Origin: Bacteroidales bacterium
GTDB taxonomy: Bacteria > Bacteroidota > Bacteroidia > Bacteroidales > VadinHA17
Direction of reading: 5' to 3'
Assembly (NCBI GenBank): GCA_025454815.1
Contig: JALONR010000037.1
Coordinates: forward strand, 1-51,673
Length of the DNA: 51,673 bases
Positions 25,364 through 34,160 of this stretch are shown here, piece by piece. Every line of letters begins with the position of its first letter. Position 1 is the first letter of the stretch. The position numbers and the translations under genes are program-made. A model generated the notes under the pieces. The model made no database searches, was not told where the DNA came from, and saw only the letters and a program-made list of their open reading frames with translations.

Positions 25364-27209
25364 TTTTCTTACCCTTAAGCAGTTTAATACAATGATCCTT
25401 AATCTCTTTTACGGTGAATGGGAGTCCCTGAATCTTGTTGTACTGGTGGTACGTATACTTCTGGTGCTTCATCCTGAGGTAATTTGCAAACTGGCCGCTA
25501 TTCAGCTCGCATACCAGCAGTTTGTCAAATCCCGCAAACACTTTTGCAGTATTTTTCGGGAGGGGTCTTATGTAGTTGAAGACCGCGGCTGACAAGTTGT
25601 ATCCCTCCTCCTTCAGTTCGCTGACCGCGGTGATGATTTGTCCGTAGGTGCTGCCCCATCCTATCACGAGCAGGTCTCCGGTTTTCTTTCCGTGCACCTT
25701 CAGGTCGGGCACATTCTTTACTATCCGTTCCACTTTTTCCTCGCGCATTCTTACCATGTACTCATGGTTCTCAGGTGTGTATGACACGCTTCCCTTAATG
25801 GTTTTCTCCAGTCCGCCTACACGGTGTTCCAGTCCGGGCGTACCGGGGATGGCCCATTTGCGTACGAGTGTTTCGGGATCTCTCTCATAGGCCAGGTACT
25901 CCTTGTCGGTTTTCACGGCATAGGGTACAGATATGGAAGGCATATCCTTCATTGCGGGAATCTTCCATGGTTCGGAACCGTTTGCCAGGTAGCTGTCAGT
26001 GAGAAGTATCACCGGTGTCATGTGCTCAACGGCAATTTTTGCTGCTTCAAAGGCGAACCTGAAGCAGTCTGAAGGTGTTCCTGCAGCGATTACAGGAACG
26101 GGGCTCTCGCCGTTTCGGCCATACAGTGCCTGCCACAGGTCAGCCTGCTCGGTTTTTGTCGGCAGCCCTGTTGAAGGTCCGCCTCTCTGAACATCAACAA
26201 CCACCAGTGGCAGCTCTGTCATTACTGCCAGGTTCAGGGCTTCAGACTTGAGTGCAAGTCCGGGGCCTGATGTGGTTGTCACAGCCATCCGTCCGGTGAA
26301 GCTGGCTCCGATGGCGGTGCAGATACCGGCTATTTCATCCTCTGCCTGCAGGCTCTTTACTCCCATATCCTTCCTGAGTGCCAGTTCCTCAAGGATTCCT
26401 GTGGCAGGGGTGATGGGATATGATCCGATGAAGAGCTTCAGTCCGGCTTTCTCGGCTGCGGCAAGCATACCCCATGCGGTGGCCTGGTTGCCGTTTATGT
26501 TACGATAGGTACCCTTTTCAATCGGAGCAGGACCAACCCTGTAAGAGGGGGTAAGAGCTTCTATGGTCTCGCCGTAATAGTAACCGGCCCTGAGCACCTT
26601 GCTGTTGGCTTCGGCCACCTGGGGCTTCTTGCCGAACTTGTCATCGATAAAATCCTCGGTATACTTCAGCTGGCTGTCAAAAAGCCAGTAAACCATCCCG
26701 AGGGCAAACATATTCTTCGTTCTCAGAACAGTCTTGGGATCGAGGTCCATGTCCTTCAGCGCTTCCTTCACCAGTGTCGTGATAGGGGCAGCAATAAGGT
26801 TCATCGAGTCAAGCTTGTCCTCGGCAAACGGGTCAGCCTTGTAGCCTGCCCTCTGTATCTGTTTCTCAGTGAAGTTATCAGAGTCATAAATGATGGTTGA
26901 ACCTTTCCTGAGCCACCTGGCATTTGCACGTACAGCTGCGGGGTTCATCGCCACAAGAATGTCGGTGAAATCACCCGGAGTATTAATCAGCTTGTGACCG
27001 ATGTGTACCTGGAAACCGGAGACGCCTCCCACGGTTCCCTGAGGAGCCCTTATCTCTGCAGGGTAATCAGGGAAAGTGGAGATGTCATGTCCGAACAGGG
27101 CTGACGTGTTGGAAAAGAGGGTGCCGGTAAGCTGCATCCCGTCTCCTGAGTCGCCTGAGAACCTGATCACCACTGCATCCTTCTCAATGACCTTTGATCT
27201 TTTTCCCAT
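25356..27209 (-). CDS. korA: 2-oxoacid:ferredoxin oxidoreductase alpha (gamma-alpha fused) subunit
   Basis: This 617-residue subunit fuses the gamma domain (about 1-190: FSGDSGDGMQLTGTLFSN, FPDYPAEIRAPQGTVGGVSG) to the alpha domain (about 235-617). Alpha-domain motifs include GSYPITPATGILEEL, LQAEDEIAGICTAIGASFTG, TTTSGPGLALKSEALNLAVM, VVVDVQRGGPSTGLPTKTEQ and ILLTDSYLANGSEPW. It pairs with KorB, whose start it overlaps. It serves an incomplete or reversible TCA-type flow in anaerobes, with reduced ferredoxin as electron carrier. The upstream gap of about 200 bases holds a palindrome and probably the operon promoter. Confidence 0.93.
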   Translation of the reverse strand: MGKRSKVIEKDAVVIRFSGDSGDGMQLTGTLFSNTSALFGHDISTFPDYPAEIRAPQGTVGGVSGFQVHIGHKLINTPGDFTDILVAMNPAAVRANARWLRKGSTIIYDSDNFTEKQIQRAGYKADPFAEDKLDSMNLIAAPITTLVKEALKDMDLDPKTVLRTKNMFALGMVYWLFDSQLKYTEDFIDDKFGKKPQVAEANSKVLRAGYYYGETIEALTPSYRVGPAPIEKGTYRNINGNQATAWGMLAAAEKAGLKLFIGSYPITPATGILEELALRKDMGVKSLQAEDEIAGICTAIGASFTGRMAVTTTSGPGLALKSEALNLAVMTELPLVVVDVQRGGPSTGLPTKTEQADLWQALYGRNGESPVPVIAAGTPSDCFRFAFEAAKIAVEHMTPVILLTDSYLANGSEPWKIPAMKDMPSISVPYAVKTDKEYLAYERDPETLVRKWAIPGTPGLEHRVGGLEKTIKGSVSYTPENHEYMVRMREEKVERIVKNVPDLKVHGKKTGDLLVIGWGSTYGQIITAVSELKEEGYNLSAAVFNYIRPLPKNTAKVFAGFDKLLVCELNSGQFANYLRMKHQKYTYHQYNKIQGLPFTVKEIKDHCIKLLKGKKNG

Positions 27210-27311
27210 GATGATTGAAACGTATTTGATTTTAAGTGAAGACCTGTTTTAAGAAGTAACCTTAAATGATGAAGCTAAGTTCACCATAAAACTGATATAA
27301 CTGTATGATTT

Positions 27312-27332
27312 TGGTCATGTTTGGCATGACCA
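27312..27332. promoter_or_regulatory. 8-bp palindrome upstream of korA
   Basis: A perfect inverted repeat (arms 27312-27319 and 27325-27332, five-base spacer) lies about 100 bases before the korA start and 80 bases after murI. There is no T-run beside it, so an operator is possible. The 203-base gap also holds a murI terminator candidate at 27360-27384. Confidence 0.4.
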
Positions 27333-27346
27333 GGCAAACAACACAA

Positions 27347-27384
27347 AAAGAGCAGCATATGCCGGTGTCCCTTTCGCTCCGGCA
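27347..27384 (-). terminator. Candidate terminator after murI
   Basis: A 6-bp stem (27360-27365 and 27379-27384, 13-base loop) is followed on the minus strand after about 10 bases by a short T-run (27351-27347). The form is imperfect. Confidence 0.35.
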
Positions 27385-27411
27385 GGTATCCGGAAGGCTC
27401 ATCGGGAGTTT

Positions 27412-28218
27412 TCACGACCAGATATCAGCCTTCCTGAGGTTTATGGAACTCTCGAAGAACATCCGTGCTATCTTCTCGAAGTAGTCGGTATAGTCAGAGA
27501 CGAAGAAGAGATCCTCTCCCGCCTCTCCCCTGTTGACAAGGTTTTGTTTCTCAAGAACCTCCCTGAGCCTGACAGCCACTATCCGTGCTGAGTCAACCAC
27601 TTCAACGTTGAAATTGAAGAACTTGCTGATCTGGTTACGGATGATCGGGTAGTGGGTACAGCCCAGGATCAGCGCGTCAATATTGTTCAGCCGGGGGTCA
27701 GAGAGGTAAGTGCGGACGATGGCATTGGAGATGTCATCAAAAATGAAGCCCTCCTCTATCATGGGTACCAGCAGCGGGGTGGCCAGCGAGGCAATGGCGG
27801 TTGAGGGGGCCGCCTCATGAAGCTTTTTCTCGTATGTGCCGGAACTGATGGTGCGCTTGGTGCCTATCACACCCAGCCTGGAGAAGCTCCTGGAAGAGCA
27901 GTATTCGACTACCGGGTTTATGACATCAAGAATTATAACCCTGTCACCGTATTCAGTGAGCAGTTCCTCATATGCAGATGCTGAGGCCGAGTTGCAGGCA
28001 ACAAGGACCAGCTTTGCATCATATCCGAGGAGGAACTCGGTGATCTTCCTTGAATAGCCCCTGATGGCCTCCTCCGACTTGTCACCATATGGCAGGTGCG
28101 CTGTATCGCCAAAGTATACGATGCGTTCGCCGGGAAGGATCTGGCGGATGGCCTGTGCCACCGTCAACCCTCCCACACCTGAGTCAAATACCCCGATCGG
28201 ACGGTTGCTTGGTTCCAT
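27412..28218 (-). CDS. murI: Glutamate racemase
   Basis: This 268-residue enzyme makes D-glutamate for peptidoglycan. The two catalytic cysteines are in VACNSASASAYEEL and ALILGCTHYPIIRN. The N-terminus PIGVFDSGVGGLTVAQAI and the VYFGDTAHLPYGDKS block are family signatures. ATG 28218 is used; the open frame to 28260 would run back through a strong hairpin. It lies downstream of the two Skp genes on the same strand, completing an envelope-biogenesis run from BamA to cell-wall precursor synthesis. Confidence 0.95.
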   Translation of the reverse strand: MEPSNRPIGVFDSGVGGLTVAQAIRQILPGERIVYFGDTAHLPYGDKSEEAIRGYSRKITEFLLGYDAKLVLVACNSASASAYEELLTEYGDRVIILDVINPVVEYCSSRSFSRLGVIGTKRTISSGTYEKKLHEAAPSTAIASLATPLLVPMIEEGFIFDDISNAIVRTYLSDPRLNNIDALILGCTHYPIIRNQISKFFNFNVEVVDSARIVAVRLREVLEKQNLVNRGEAGEDLFFVSDYTDYFEKIARMFFESSINLRKADIWS

Positions 28219-28235
28219 AATGGTCTGATGTAAGA

Positions 28236-28257
28236 CTGCCCGCCGGAAGGCGGGCAG
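28236..28257. terminator. Strong hairpin between skp and murI
   Basis: A perfect 9-bp GC-rich stem (28236-28244 and 28249-28257, GGAA loop on the plus strand) lies in the gap before murI. On the minus strand no T-run follows, so it may be an attenuator or processing stem rather than a full terminator. Confidence 0.5.
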
Positions 28258-28272
28258 CACTGTTTATTCTTT

Positions 28273-28788
28273 TTATTGCTTTATTCCCAGCTTCGTCTTT
28301 ACCAGAGGACCGATGTCAGTACTCTTTACTGTATCAACATATACAAGGGTGCGTACATCATATATATAGATGAATCCGCCCTCCTTTGCAACGGTATTGA
28401 TGGCTTCGGTGGCCTTCTCAATGATGGGGTTCAGCAGCTCCGCCTGCTTGTCCTGCAGCTGCACCTGTGCCTGCTGCTGGAAGTTGTTGATGCGGTTCTG
28501 CATATCGGCCAGTTCCTGCTCCTTGTTGGCCTTCACCAGGTCAGTAAGGTTCTTGCTCTCCTTTACGTACTGGTCAAGCTTGTTGTTGTACTCAACCTGC
28601 ATAAGCTCCAAAGCATTTGTCAGCTCCTGCCCGAATGCATTGTATTTCTTCATTGCTGAGTCATAGTCAGGCATGGTCATGATGATGTCATCGCGATTGA
28701 TGTGACCTGTCTTGAACGACTGCGCAAAACCATCCTGTGCCGTGAAAACCAGTACAGCAAACAGGAGTATCCCAAACACTTTCTTCAT
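28273..28788 (-). CDS. OmpH/Skp-family periplasmic chaperone
   Basis: This 171-residue protein has a signal peptide (MKKVFGILLFAVLVF ... GFAQ, about 1-23) followed by the OmpH/Skp fold. A GHINRDDII strand is followed by a long helical arm rich in K/E/Q (about 45-120) and a returning strand region (EGGFIYIYDVRTLVYVD). Skp trimers hold unfolded outer-membrane proteins for the BAM complex. It is the second of two tandem Skp genes after bamA, with a gap of 39 bases. ATG 28788 is chosen over TTG 28803. Confidence 0.88.
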   Translation of the reverse strand: MKKVFGILLFAVLVFTAQDGFAQSFKTGHINRDDIIMTMPDYDSAMKKYNAFGQELTNALELMQVEYNNKLDQYVKESKNLTDLVKANKEQELADMQNRINNFQQQAQVQLQDKQAELLNPIIEKATEAINTVAKEGGFIYIYDVRTLVYVDTVKSTDIGPLVKTKLGIKQ

Positions 28789-28827
28789 TGTCTTGTTTTT
28801 CAATTTTTAACGTGCAAATGTAATTAT

Positions 28828-29352
28828 TTAATTCTTATAACCGAGTTTCTGAAGAACCTGGTCAGAAAGATCATACCTCGGGTTTGCAAAAAGGATATTT
28901 GAGCCTGCCGAGGTATCAAAAATCACTGCATAGCTTCCTTCAACAGAGATCTCCTTGATTGCCTTCAGTATCTCATCCTGTATAGGTTTTACAAGTTCCT
29001 CCCGTTTCTTGTAGAGTTCTCCCTCCATGCCGAAATACCTGTTCTGGAGATCCTTCACCTCTTTTTCGCGTGCTATTATGGCCTCCTCTCTTTTTTTCTT
29101 CTGGTCAGGTGAGAGTATCACCACCTCTGCCTGGTAATCCTTGTACAACTGTTCCACCTGGGCATAGCCGTCAGCCACCTCCTTCTCCCATCCCTGGGAG
29201 AGTTTGTCAAGCTGCTGCTGTGCTGCGGTGAATGCAGGTATATTGTTTCTGATATACTCGCTGTCAACAAAAGCGAATTTCTGGGCTGCACCTGTCAGTG
29301 TTGCTGCAAGCACCAGGAGCGTCATGACTGTGATCTTCTTCATAGCTTTCAT
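28828..29352 (-). CDS. OmpH/Skp-family periplasmic chaperone
   Basis: This 174-residue Skp-like protein has a signal peptide (about 1-23, ending TGAAQ), the strand KFAFVDSEYIRNNIPAF, a long charged helical arm (about 45-120, including SPDQKKKREEAIIAREKEVK) and the closing strand GSYAVIFDTS. It starts 13 bases after bamA and is followed by a second, diverged Skp gene. The pair probably arose by duplication, as is common in Bacteroidota. ATG 29343 is an alternative start. Confidence 0.9.
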   Translation of the reverse strand: MKAMKKITVMTLLVLAATLTGAAQKFAFVDSEYIRNNIPAFTAAQQQLDKLSQGWEKEVADGYAQVEQLYKDYQAEVVILSPDQKKKREEAIIAREKEVKDLQNRYFGMEGELYKKREELVKPIQDEILKAIKEISVEGSYAVIFDTSAGSNILFANPRYDLSDQVLQKLGYKN

Positions 29353-29365
29353 TTTTTGTTTTTTC

Positions 29366-31885
29366 TCAGAATTGCTGTCCTATTACGAAGTGGAACTGGC
29401 TTCCCGAGTCCTCAGATGATCCGTAAACCGGTGAGTCAAACCCGTATCCCCAGTCTATCCCGAGCAGTCCGAACATCGGGAGGTTGGCCCTGAGGCCTAT
29501 TCCTGCCGAGCGGTTCATCCTGAACGGATTGTAATCCTTTATGTCATACCATGCCCTTCCTGCCTCCAAAAACGCAAGTCCGTAGATGGTTGCCTGCGGG
29601 TTAAGTGAGATAGGATACCTGAGCTCAAGGGTGAGCTTGGAGTAAACGTTACCTGACTCCACCCTCCTTGCTGACCCGTTTTCAGTCTTCTCAATCCTGG
29701 GGGTCAGCGAGCCGTTGGTATAACCCCTGAGGGCTATGACCTCACGCCCGTAGAAGCTGTATCCTGTCATGCCGTCACCTCCCACGTAGAAGTTTTCAAA
29801 GGGTGAAGGCCCTATGTCCTTATTGTAGAAGCCGAGATAACCGAAGGCAGCCCTGGCATTGAGGATCAGTTTCTGCTGATTGTCAAGCGGGAGGTAGTAA
29901 TCGGCCTTGAAGACAGCCTTGTAGAACTCGATCCACTTGTATTTCTCCTCATCGGGTATGCCTGCCATATTTTTTCCGCTGATAGCCGAATAGGGCGGGG
30001 TTGCCTGCAATGAAAGGGAGAAGGTTGAGCCCGTACGGGGGAAGATGGTGTTCGGCCCTGCCGAGAATCTTGTCAGCCTGGCGCTGAGCGAAGCTAGGTT
30101 AGCGTCACCATTGGTAAACAGGAACTGGTAATAACTGTATTTGTTGAGACTGTATCTCTGGTAGCTTGCCTCGTAATAGACTGAAAAATAGTTGTCAGGC
30201 CATTCAAGCCTCTTGCCGAATCCCACGGAGGCTCCGTCAATGATCATCGACTGCCTGTCATCCTCTCCCTTCTTGGAACCGTTGGTCATGAGGGAGCGGA
30301 AAGCTGAGATGGATAGGGTGTTGGGTTTCTTGCCACCGAGCCATGGTTCGATGAATGAAATATTGTACGACTGGTACACGCGGCCGTTTGACTGTGCCCT
30401 TATCTGCAGCGACTGGCCGTCGCCGGAAGGATATGGTCTCCACTCACTCCATTTGAAGAAGTTGCGCATGGCGAAGTTATTGAACCTCACCCCCACCGTT
30501 CCCACGAGCATCCCTGCACCCCAGCCGCCGGAGATCTCGAACTGGTCATTGGCTTTTTCCTCCAGGGCATAGAGGAGGTCAACGGTACCGTCAACCTGGT
30601 TGAGGAGTGGCTGCGGATTGATCTTCTCCGGGTCAAAATGGCCCAGAACGGCTACCTGCCTCGCCGAGCGGATAAGGTTATCCTTGCTGAAGAGGTCACC
30701 CGGCATGGTGAAGAGCTCACGCCGTGCCACATGCTCATTGGTACGGGTGTTGCCGGTGATAATTACATTGTTGAGAGTTGCAGGGTCACCTTCAAAGATA
30801 CGTACCTCAAGATCGATGGAGTCACCCTCCACCTTCTTCTCAACAGGTGTGAGCCTGGAGAAAAGGTAACCATAATTGAGATAGAGTGAGCTGACGGCAT
30901 CATCGTCAACGTTGAGCCTCTTGTCAATCATGGTCTGGTTATAGATCTCACCTGAAGGAAAATTGAAAACCCGGGTAAGATAGTCCTTTGTGTAGATACT
31001 GTTTCCCACCCAGTCAACATTGCGGAGATAGTACTGGTTACCTTCGTTGATCTTGACCACCAGCACCATCTTTCCGTCCTCAAGCGCGTAGGTGGAGTCA
31101 CCCAGGATGCGGAAATCACGGAATCCGTTTTCGTTGTAAAACTCCAACAGGCTGTTGCGGTCCTCCTCAAACTTATCCTCAATGAACTTTGATCCCTTGA
31201 AGATATTCAGGTCCTTCTGCTTGGTGTTCTTCATCACGCGGCGCAGCCTCTTGGTCTCGAAGAAGTCATTGCCTTCGAACTGTATCTCTTCAATCTTCAC
31301 CTTTTCATTTTTGCTGATGATGAAGTTCAGAATCACGTTATTGGGCATATCCGGGTCGTCCTTCTGAATGACATCAACGCCCACGTTCAGGAATCCTTTT
31401 TCGATATAGTGGTCCTTTATGGTCCTTTCGGCCCTGTTGAGGAGATGGGCGGTAACCTGTGATCCTCCGGGGAGGCTTAGTTTCTCTATAAGGTCAGTCT
31501 CTTCCGATTTTCTTATACCCTCAAACCTGAGTGATGAAAGGCGCGGTCTCTCCTGGAGGTAAATGTCAAGCCATACGTTTTCTCCCTCCTTGCCGGTAAT
31601 GGTGATCTTCACGTCGGAGAAGAGCCCCTGGTCCCAGAGCTTTCTTACGGCAGCTGTGATCACCTCACCGGGTATTTCCACCTTCTGGCCAATCCTGAGG
31701 CCGGAGATTCCGATAAGGGCATTGGGTTCAAGGAACTTCACCCCTGAAATGGTAATTCCGGCAATGGTATACTCGTCGGGGTATAGATAATTGACATATT
31801 TATCATCTGTCTGGGCTGTGGCAAACAGCCCTGTCAGAAGCAAGGCAAAAAGGGAGATTATCCGCATAGATTTCATTTTCATCAT
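29366..31885 (-). CDS. bamA: Outer-membrane protein assembly factor BamA
   Basis: This 839-residue protein is the core of the outer-membrane beta-barrel assembly machine. A signal peptide (about 1-25, ending FATAQ) is followed by POTRA domains (about 35-430, for example GITISGVKFLEPNALIGISG, LRFEGIRKSEE, IEEIQFEGNDFFETKRLRRV, VIITGNTRTNEHVARREL). A C-terminal barrel (about 450-839) includes FYVGGDGMTGYSFYGREVIA near the end and a terminal FVIGQQF with the closing aromatic residue. It is flanked by uppS (one-base gap) and two Skp genes, the standard Bacteroidota arrangement. Confidence 0.95.
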   Translation of the reverse strand: MMKMKSMRIISLFALLLTGLFATAQTDDKYVNYLYPDEYTIAGITISGVKFLEPNALIGISGLRIGQKVEIPGEVITAAVRKLWDQGLFSDVKITITGKEGENVWLDIYLQERPRLSSLRFEGIRKSEETDLIEKLSLPGGSQVTAHLLNRAERTIKDHYIEKGFLNVGVDVIQKDDPDMPNNVILNFIISKNEKVKIEEIQFEGNDFFETKRLRRVMKNTKQKDLNIFKGSKFIEDKFEEDRNSLLEFYNENGFRDFRILGDSTYALEDGKMVLVVKINEGNQYYLRNVDWVGNSIYTKDYLTRVFNFPSGEIYNQTMIDKRLNVDDDAVSSLYLNYGYLFSRLTPVEKKVEGDSIDLEVRIFEGDPATLNNVIITGNTRTNEHVARRELFTMPGDLFSKDNLIRSARQVAVLGHFDPEKINPQPLLNQVDGTVDLLYALEEKANDQFEISGGWGAGMLVGTVGVRFNNFAMRNFFKWSEWRPYPSGDGQSLQIRAQSNGRVYQSYNISFIEPWLGGKKPNTLSISAFRSLMTNGSKKGEDDRQSMIIDGASVGFGKRLEWPDNYFSVYYEASYQRYSLNKYSYYQFLFTNGDANLASLSARLTRFSAGPNTIFPRTGSTFSLSLQATPPYSAISGKNMAGIPDEEKYKWIEFYKAVFKADYYLPLDNQQKLILNARAAFGYLGFYNKDIGPSPFENFYVGGDGMTGYSFYGREVIALRGYTNGSLTPRIEKTENGSARRVESGNVYSKLTLELRYPISLNPQATIYGLAFLEAGRAWYDIKDYNPFRMNRSAGIGLRANLPMFGLLGIDWGYGFDSPVYGSSEDSGSQFHFVIGQQF

Positions 31886-31886
31886 C

Positions 31887-32633
31887 TCAACTGTTTTCAG
31901 CTATCTGTTCGCTGGTCTTACCATATCTCCTTTCCCTTTTCTGGAAGTCTGCCACTGCTTTGTAAAAGTCCTCCTTACCAAAATCGGGCCAAAGTTTTTC
32001 CGTGAAATAGAGTTCAGTATATGCAAGCTGCCAGAGGAGGAAGTTGCTGATTCGCTTCTCTCCGCTGGTTCTTATCATCAGTTCCGGGTCGGGGATATGA
32101 GAGGTGGTAAGGCTGTCACTCATCGTCTGTTCATTTATTTCCTCAAGGTTCAATCTTCCCTCTTTCACGGCCACGGCTATCCGGCGGCATGCCTCGGATA
32201 TTTCCCACCGCGATGAGTAGCTCAGGGCTACGACGAGTGTCATCCGTGTCCCTTCCGAGGTGATCTTCATAGTCTCGAAGAGCCTGTTCCTGACATTCTC
32301 CGAAAGGCGTGAGAGATCTCCTATAACCATAAGGGAGATTTGTTTCTCAACCAGTGTATGTGTTTCGTTGTTGATCGAATCGACCATCAGATCCATCAGG
32401 GCTGAGACCTCCTCGTCAGGCCTGTTCCAGTTCTCGGTGGAGAAGGCATACAGGGTGAGGAATTTTATTCCCAGTTCAGCTGCAGCCTCAACTGTTTTGC
32501 GTACAGCCTTCACTCCCTGGTGATGTCCGAAGATGCGTTCCCTGCCCCTTTTGTGTGCCCAGCGGCCGTTGCCGTCCATAATGACAGCCACATGCCCTGG
32601 CAGCCTGCTCATATCTATCTGATCCTTAAATGT
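31887..32633 (-). CDS. uppS: Isoprenyl (undecaprenyl diphosphate) synthase
   Basis: This 248-residue cis-prenyltransferase makes the lipid carrier for cell-wall polymers. The catalytic aspartate is in HVAVIMDGNGRWA, and FSTENWNRP, DPELMIRTSGEKRISNFLLW and ELYFTEKLWPDF are family blocks. The start is probably TTG 32633: relatives begin with a (M)xxKxQID stretch just there, and AGGAG stands six bases before it. The first ATG (32612) would cut that segment off. It follows the DUF6089-like gene by five bases and precedes bamA by one, so it is inside one operon. Confidence 0.93.
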   Translation of the reverse strand, partial: TFKDQIDMSRLPGHVAVIMDGNGRWAHKRGRERIFGHHQGVKAVRKTVEAAAELGIKFLTLYAFSTENWNRPDEEVSALMDLMVDSINNETHTLVEKQISLMVIGDLSRLSENVRNRLFETMKITSEGTRMTLVVALSYSSRWEISEACRRIAVAVKEGRLNLEEINEQTMSDSLTTSHIPDPELMIRTSGEKRISNFLLWQLAYTELYFTEKLWPDFGKEDFYKAVADFQKRERRYGKTSEQIAENS

Positions 32634-32638
32634 CAATT

Positions 32639-33298
32639 TTATCTCCTCTTTCTTTTTTTGTCTTTTCCCATCTCTGCAAAGGCAGGACAGCCTGCAAGCC
32701 TGTTGTACATCTTCCATGTAACGGAAACCCCGAGGAAGCTGTACCAGTCGTTATTGTGGATCCTTGATTGATCCACCGGTTCGCCGCCGGGGTCAGTTAT
32801 TTCGTAAAGACCGTCCAGTTTGTCGGTAAATGTCTTGCGGAATCCATATTCGATTTCAACGCCAACCTGGTTTGTCACGTTAACCTTGAAACCGGCAGAG
32901 AATGGAACGGAGAGGAAGGGGCCGGCCTGGGTCATCGCCGAAATGGCAGCACCGCCGGCGATATAAGGTGTATAGTCTACACGCCTGCTCCTGAATGTGG
33001 AGTACGGGAAGAAATTGAATTCGTATGTTGCACCCAGTTCGCCCAGGAATGAGCCGAGGGGGGTCATATACCCTCCGATGAAGTTAGCTCTCACGGCCTG
33101 CCTGGGGTTGAAGTTGTACCTGTAAAAGAACTGGGCGGCAGGACCTGGTTTGTAGAAGACATTGAGAGGATTATCCTCGCCGATATATGTTACAATACCG
33201 GCAGAGACGCCATAGTCAGCGCTGCGTTGCGGCAGGGCGGGCAGCGTGACGGCAGCCAGGGCCAGTATTACAATTATCCTTCTCATCTCTCCTGTCAT
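32639..33298 (-). CDS. Outer-membrane beta-barrel protein, DUF6089-like
   Basis: This 219-residue protein has a signal peptide (hydrophobic IIVILALAAVTLPALPQ) followed by alternating strands typical of small OmpA/OmpX-like barrels: ADYGVSAGIVTYIGEDNP, LGATYEFNFFPYS, YTPYIAGGAAIS and VGVEIEYGFRKTFTDKLDG. It closely resembles the DUF6089 proteins found directly before uppS-bamA in many Bacteroidota. A very basic tail (KDKKRKRR) ends it. ATG 33298 overlaps the previous stop (ATGA); ATG 33286 is an alternative. Function is unknown, but the context points to outer-membrane assembly or surface structure. Confidence 0.75.
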   Translation of the reverse strand: MTGEMRRIIVILALAAVTLPALPQRSADYGVSAGIVTYIGEDNPLNVFYKPGPAAQFFYRYNFNPRQAVRANFIGGYMTPLGSFLGELGATYEFNFFPYSTFRSRRVDYTPYIAGGAAISAMTQAGPFLSVPFSAGFKVNVTNQVGVEIEYGFRKTFTDKLDGLYEITDPGGEPVDQSRIHNNDWYSFLGVSVTWKMYNRLAGCPAFAEMGKDKKRKRR

Positions 33299-34086
33299 TG
33301 CCTCCTGAATCTGAATGAGGGAAGGCCGTTTGATGCCGTCCTGATCCGGTAGTTGACGGTAACGCTGAATGTATGGTAGACGTCGTTTCTTTTTGAGAAC
33401 TGGGATGTGTAACCGTCAAGGTAATCTGAAAGGGCATACCGCCCGGTTAACTCCACCCCCAGGAGGAGGTTCGGATCAAAGGCCACCTTGGCTCCTATCC
33501 CGAGAGGGATTACCGCCGTGAAGCCTTTTGTCTTCAGAGATGGGTCATCATCCCATCTCTGCTGTATCCTGTCATTGCCGTAGAAAACATTGTACCCGGC
33601 ACCACCAATACCGGTAAGGGCATAAACGTCAATACTCCTGAAGAAGTCACTGAGCCTGTTGGCCCTCCTGTACCTGTAAGTCTGGAACAGGAAGCTGTTC
33701 CGTTCACGGTTCCTGACAAAATAGTATTCACCGAACAGTGCAGGCTCAAAGATGAATGAACTCGTTTCATAGAGTCTTCCATCGCTGTTTGAACCCCTTG
33801 CGTCATCGGCATGGGTCATTGCAAAGGTAAAGGAGAGCCTTGCGGCGATATTGTCAGTAAAGAAATACCTGAAGGAGGTGTTGACGCTGAAACGAGTCTG
33901 CCTGAAAGTTATATCCCTGAGGCCCAGGGCATTATCACCGATCGTAAAACCACCGATGTCACCGTAGAATTGTGATGTTCCAATGGCTGCCATGGCTTCA
34001 TATCTTTTCATCTTCCACAGCTGGCCTGATACGAACGGTGCCGTCATTAACACCATCATACAAATCACTATCAGACGCTTAACCAT
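33295..34086 (-). CDS. Outer-membrane beta-barrel protein, DUF6089-like
   Basis: This 263-residue protein has a signal peptide (about 1-21, ending VSGQ) followed by YEAMAAIGTSQFYGDIGGFT and many short alternating strands. Examples are SVNTSFRYFFTDNIAARLSF, YALTGIGGAGYNVFYG and GIGAKVAFDPNLLLGVELTG. The pattern matches the barrel family that accompanies uppS-bamA. It is the first gene of the minus-strand run to murI and shares a four-base overlap with the next barrel gene, so the two are probably co-translated and may be paralogues. Confidence 0.75.
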   Translation of the reverse strand: MVKRLIVICMMVLMTAPFVSGQLWKMKRYEAMAAIGTSQFYGDIGGFTIGDNALGLRDITFRQTRFSVNTSFRYFFTDNIAARLSFTFAMTHADDARGSNSDGRLYETSSFIFEPALFGEYYFVRNRERNSFLFQTYRYRRANRLSDFFRSIDVYALTGIGGAGYNVFYGNDRIQQRWDDDPSLKTKGFTAVIPLGIGAKVAFDPNLLLGVELTGRYALSDYLDGYTSQFSKRNDVYHTFSVTVNYRIRTASNGLPSFRFRRQ

Positions 34087-34109
34087 CAGTCACCTTGCAA
34101 TTGCGGCTA

Positions 34110-34117
34110 CAAATATA
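34110..34117 (-). promoter_or_regulatory. -7 box for the barrel-uppS-bamA-skp operon
   Basis: On the minus strand this reads TATATTTG (TAnnTTTG). It lies 24 bases upstream of the ATG at 34086. The upstream T-run (complement of 34134-34138) may serve as a weak -33. Confidence 0.5.
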
Positions 34118-34160
34118 AGGAATGTATAATATTAAAAACTTAAATATTCCTTAATTATTG

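Noticed and set aside
34117-34152. 7-bp inverted repeat with long interior after nadK
   Set aside because: The arms are AT-rich and 22 bases apart, and it overlaps the promoter of the barrel operon; too weak to call a terminator.
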